From JBDOQU01 sp039839375 (GTDB taxonomy: Bacteria > Pseudomonadota > Alphaproteobacteria > DSM-16000 > Inquilinaceae): a stretch of 64,000 bases of DNA. The notes under the pieces are model-generated. The model did not search any database. It was given only the letters and a program-made list of their open reading frames with translations, and was not told where the DNA came from. The position numbers were made by a program, and so were the translations under genes. Positions 61,660-64,000 of the stretch are shown here, piece after piece. The stretch is from positions 68,458-132,457 of the forward strand of contig NZ_JBDOQU010000014.1 of assembly GCF_039839375.1 (NCBI RefSeq), in the 5' to 3' direction. Each line of letters begins with the position of its first letter. Within the stretch, counting starts at the first letter, position 1.

Positions 61660-62666
61660 CGGATTTCTGGATATCCTCCGGCCATCACCTGCTGGACCGC
61701 GACGGGTCGGGCCGGCTCATCGTCACCGACGCCTTCCTCAAGGCCTATCTGGCGCGGCCGGAGCTTCTGCCACCGCAGGATGCTTGCATCGCTGAACGGC
61801 GACTTCACCACGATCTGCTGATGCACCGGCCGAGGCGGCCCGTCGAGGAAGAGGAGATCGCGGCGATCGAGGATCTCGACGCGCGGGAGAACTGGCGATT
61901 CATGATCGCCTTCCGCGACCTGCTGCTCGCCGCGCCTTCGCTGGAAGCGGCCTATCTGGAACTGGCGCACGGCGCGGCTGGTTCGACGCCGCCGCTCTTC
62001 ATGAACCAGCTTGCCCAGCTTGTGCTGCGCAATGCGTTCGATTCCGATCCGGACCCCTTCGCCCTGCGCGCGGCGGAGCTTTTCTACCGTGCGCAGCGGG
62101 TTACCGTGCATGAGGGCCGCGTGCTGCTGGCCGACTCAGAAACCATCGATTTGCATGAGCGGGAGGGCCGGGCCTTCCCGCTGGTCGGCATGCTGGCCGG
62201 CCCGGCCGCCACGCAGCTCGATATATTGGAGGACGGCAACACCGCCGGCTATTTCGACCGCAGCGATTCCTTCGACATGGTCCTCAATCTCAGCGGCGGC
62301 GAGGCGCGGCGCGGGCTTGCCGCCGCCATGACGGGGTGGATCGGCCATCTCCTGGGCGTGAAGGTTGCGATCGAGCCGGTGGAGCGGGTGGAGGACAAGA
62401 ACTGGGCCTGGTTCGTCGGGCTGGACGCGGAGGCGACGCGGATCGGCAACGCGCTCTGGGAAGGCCGGGAACTGGATCCCGACGCGGCAGAACGGGTGAT
62501 GGCGCTCTTCCGGCTGGAATTCCGCGATGTCGGCGACGTTCGGCCGGAGGTCGGCGCGCGGCCGGTCTGGCTGATCCTCGCCATGACGCCCGACCGCACG
62601 GTCCGGCTGAAACCGCAGAACCTCGTCGCCGGCCTGCCGTTGAAGCTTCCGGAGATGGTGCATTGA
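61656..62666 (+). CDS. DUF6352 protein
   Basis: A 336-residue cytoplasmic protein beginning MTDFWISSGHHLLDRD, typical of this family. Mixed alpha/beta composition; FRDLLLAAPSLEAAYLEL and LFMNQLAQLVLRNAFD are helical segments, and WIGHLLGVKVAIEPVERVEDKNWAWFVGLDAEATRIGNALWEG is a conserved C-terminal block. No known function. ATGA overlap with DUF6505. Confidence 0.85.
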   Translation: MTDFWISSGHHLLDRDGSGRLIVTDAFLKAYLARPELLPPQDACIAERRLHHDLLMHRPRRPVEEEEIAAIEDLDARENWRFMIAFRDLLLAAPSLEAAYLELAHGAAGSTPPLFMNQLAQLVLRNAFDSDPDPFALRAAELFYRAQRVTVHEGRVLLADSETIDLHEREGRAFPLVGMLAGPAATQLDILEDGNTAGYFDRSDSFDMVLNLSGGEARRGLAAAMTGWIGHLLGVKVAIEPVERVEDKNWAWFVGLDAEATRIGNALWEGRELDPDAAERVMALFRLEFRDVGDVRPEVGARPVWLILAMTPDRTVRLKPQNLVAGLPLKLPEMVH

Positions 62667-62690
62667 CGAAGGTTGGGGTTTGACGCCGGA

Positions 62691-63203
62691 ATGATCCGCG
62701 AGACGATGGAGGTGGCGGTGTTCGTCGAACGCCGGAAGCTGAAGAACCCCTGGATCGACCACGCCTGGATGCCCGTCTCCGTGGTCGCGGGCGTTCCTTC
62801 GGCCGAACCCTGGACCATCGTCGAGGAAAGGCCGGGGGCGGTGCGGTTCTATGCCGGTCCGTTTCGGCTGGAGTTTTTCGGCGCGGATACGGGGACCTAT
62901 CGCGACAATCTTCTTTCCGGCAGGCCCAGCCTCTGGGTTGCCCTCCGCCCCTCGAACTCCCCACCCGGTGTCGCCCTCTATAAGGTGACGGCCGATTCCG
63001 CGGAAGGGGAGGCGCTGACGGAGCCGGGGACGGACATCATCGAGGCGCTGCCGATGCCCGCCGCCGTGCAGGCCCGCCTCGCCGCCTTCGTGCAGGCGCA
63101 CCATGTCGAGCGGCCCTTCGTGAAGCGCAAGCGGGACGAGGCCGACCCGAAGGCGATGGCGACGCGCCCGCCCGGCCGGGGCAAGCCGGAGGAGGATCGA
63201 TGA
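62691..63203 (+). CDS. DUF3305 protein
   Basis: A 170-residue protein: MEVAVFVERRKLKNPWIDHAWMPVSVVAG is the DUF3305 signature. It ends in a basic, flexible tail. DUF3305 and DUF3306 proteins are encoded together beside formate dehydrogenase or similar molybdoenzymes; their action is unknown. The ATG at 62691 gives the expected N-terminus. ATGA overlap with DUF3306. Confidence 0.87.
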   Translation: MIRETMEVAVFVERRKLKNPWIDHAWMPVSVVAGVPSAEPWTIVEERPGAVRFYAGPFRLEFFGADTGTYRDNLLSGRPSLWVALRPSNSPPGVALYKVTADSAEGEALTEPGTDIIEALPMPAAVQARLAAFVQAHHVERPFVKRKRDEADPKAMATRPPGRGKPEEDR

Positions 63204-63769
63204 CCGGCGACGATGAAGGGCCTCTGGCGCGCTGGTCGCGCCGCAAGCAGGCCGCGCGCGCGCCGGAAGCCGCGCCATCGCCGCCGGAACGCGAAGCTCC
63301 GCCGGCAATCGTGGAGGAAACCGTTCCTCCTGAAGCCCTGCCCCCCGAAGCCCTGCCCTCCCTCGACGATCTGACCGTCGGAAGCGACCTCGCCGCCTTT
63401 CTGCGGAAGGGGGTGCCCGAGGCCCTGAAGCGGGCGGCGCTGCGGAAGATGTGGTCGCTCGACCCCGCGATCCGCGACCATGTCGGCCTGTCGGAGAACG
63501 CCTGGGACTTCAACGATCCCGCCTCGATCCCCGGCTTCGGCCCGGCTGCCAAGGCGCTGGTGAAGCCGGATTTCCTCTCGCGGGGGCGCTTGAAGCTTGA
63601 CCGGCCGGAACCCGCCGATTCGCCCCCGCGGGAAGTCCCGCCGCCCGAACCCGAACAGCCGGAGCCTGAGGCGGAAGAAGAGGCGGCGGTGGAGGAGGCG
63701 AGCGAAAAATCTCCCGACCCCCGCCCTGCTCCCGCTCGCCACGGCGGCGCCCTGCCCAGAGAAGATTGA
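63200..63769 (+). CDS. DUF3306 protein
   Basis: A 189-residue protein. LARWSRRKQAAR near the N-terminus and the central block LDDLTVGSDLAAFLRKGVPEALKRAALRKMWSLDPAIRDHVGLSENAWDFNDP are DUF3306 signatures. Both flanks are low-complexity Pro/Glu/Ala stretches. Last gene of the operon before the IS110 region; the chaperone and oxidoreductase genes normally expected next are not seen. Confidence 0.88.
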   Translation: MTGDDEGPLARWSRRKQAARAPEAAPSPPEREAPPAIVEETVPPEALPPEALPSLDDLTVGSDLAAFLRKGVPEALKRAALRKMWSLDPAIRDHVGLSENAWDFNDPASIPGFGPAAKALVKPDFLSRGRLKLDRPEPADSPPREVPPPEPEQPEPEAEEEAAVEEASEKSPDPRPAPARHGGALPRED

Positions 63770-63791
63770 GAGCGCCCCTACCTCCTCACCT

Positions 63792-63836
63792 TGAGCCTGT
63801 CGAAAGGTGCGGGGCACACATGGTTCGACGGGCTCA
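63792..63836. repeat. REP-like inverted repeat
   Basis: TGAGCCTGTCGAA (63792-63804) and TTCGACGGGCTCA (63824-63836) form an imperfect 13-bp stem with one mismatch. This type of CTTGAGCCTGTCGAA palindrome is widespread between genes in alphaproteobacteria and may attract insertion sequences. Confidence 0.75.
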
Positions 63837-63890
63837 CCGATGGTGTCATTTTTGTTGGTCATTCCGGCCCCCGAGCCGGCAACTGTGTTG

Positions 63891-64000
63891 TCAGGCCCAG
63901 GCTTTACGGTCTCTGAGCATGGCGTTGAGGTGGGTGAGGAGCTTTCTGGCGACGGCGATGATGGCGACTTTCTTGGTGAGTGAGCGGCTGTAGACAGCGT
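63891..64000 (-). mobile_element. IS110-family transposase, C-terminal end (cut by window edge)
   Basis: On the minus strand from base 63999 the frame reads AVYSRSLTKKVAIIAVARKLLTHLNAMLRDRKAW and stops at 63891-63893. This is the characteristic C-terminus of IS110/IS1111 transposases. The N-terminal RuvC-like part lies outside the window. The IS end is expected within about 50 bp left of the stop, next to the REP-like hairpin. Confidence 0.82.

Overview
The window is high-GC, gene-dense DNA with short intergenic gaps and many 4-bp stop/start overlaps (ATGA, GTGA). Gene content suggests a free-living heterotrophic alphaproteobacterium, plausibly of Rhodospirillales type: a DUF1127 protein, ribitol dehydrogenase, ManD/UxaC, and the 4Fe-4S / lipoate-ligase-like / DUF6505 / DUF6352 / DUF3305 / DUF3306 block. 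The genus cannot be fixed from the sequence. No rRNA, tRNA, CRISPR array or prophage was recognised. An IS110-type transposase end lies at the right edge.

Layout. (1) 1-1043: the end of an SRPBCC gene, a 0.4-kb gap with a terminator, and a DUF1127 gene. (2) 1007-7633, minus strand: a ribitol operon (AraC regulator, sugar ABC importer, ribitol 2-dehydrogenase, D-ribulokinase). (3) 7863-14987: a 5-methylthioribose / 5-deoxyribose-type salvage unit: mtnK-mtnA, divergent from an RbsABC-like importer, with a SorC-family regulator and a matching palindromic operator in both control regions. (4) 15059-25689: a hexuronate cluster (uxaA, manD, GntR | uxaC, Pot-like ABC importer, uxuB). (5) 25737-33233: a CUT1 sugar importer with a TIM-barrel isomerase, a Gfo/Idh/MocA dehydrogenase and a LacI repressor with two operators. 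(6) 33203-40533: a GntR regulator with two winged-helix domains, SDR and Ldh2 dehydrogenases, a TRAP transporter, RidA and LysR. (7) 40653-54526: an aldarate-type route (KdgD then alpha-ketoglutarate semialdehyde dehydrogenase) with a Dpp-like ABC importer that has two paralogous binding proteins, plus a DMT transporter, 2-hydroxyacid dehydrogenase, GntR and a DapA-like aldolase. (8) 54598-56643: epimerase and polyprenyl-phosphate sugar transferase for surface glycan. (9) 56647-63769: DUF6494, a WD40-cytochrome c fusion, and the Fe-S / lipoate-ligase-like / DUF block, which resembles formate dehydrogenase accessory loci. (10) 63792-64000: a REP-like hairpin and the IS110 end.

How it works together. 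About 54 kb is a catabolic island with seven uptake systems (six ABC, one TRAP), nearly every unit next to its own regulator. Ribitol becomes D-ribulose 5-phosphate. Glucuronate becomes fructuronate, mannonate and then 2-keto-3-deoxygluconate. Aldarate-derived 5-keto-4-deoxyglucarate becomes 2-oxoglutarate. The window lacks KDG kinase/aldolase, glucarate/galactarate dehydratase, and any enzyme acting after MtnA, so those steps must be encoded elsewhere. Recurrent structural themes are strong GC hairpins just downstream of binding-protein genes and clear palindromic operators beside regulator genes.
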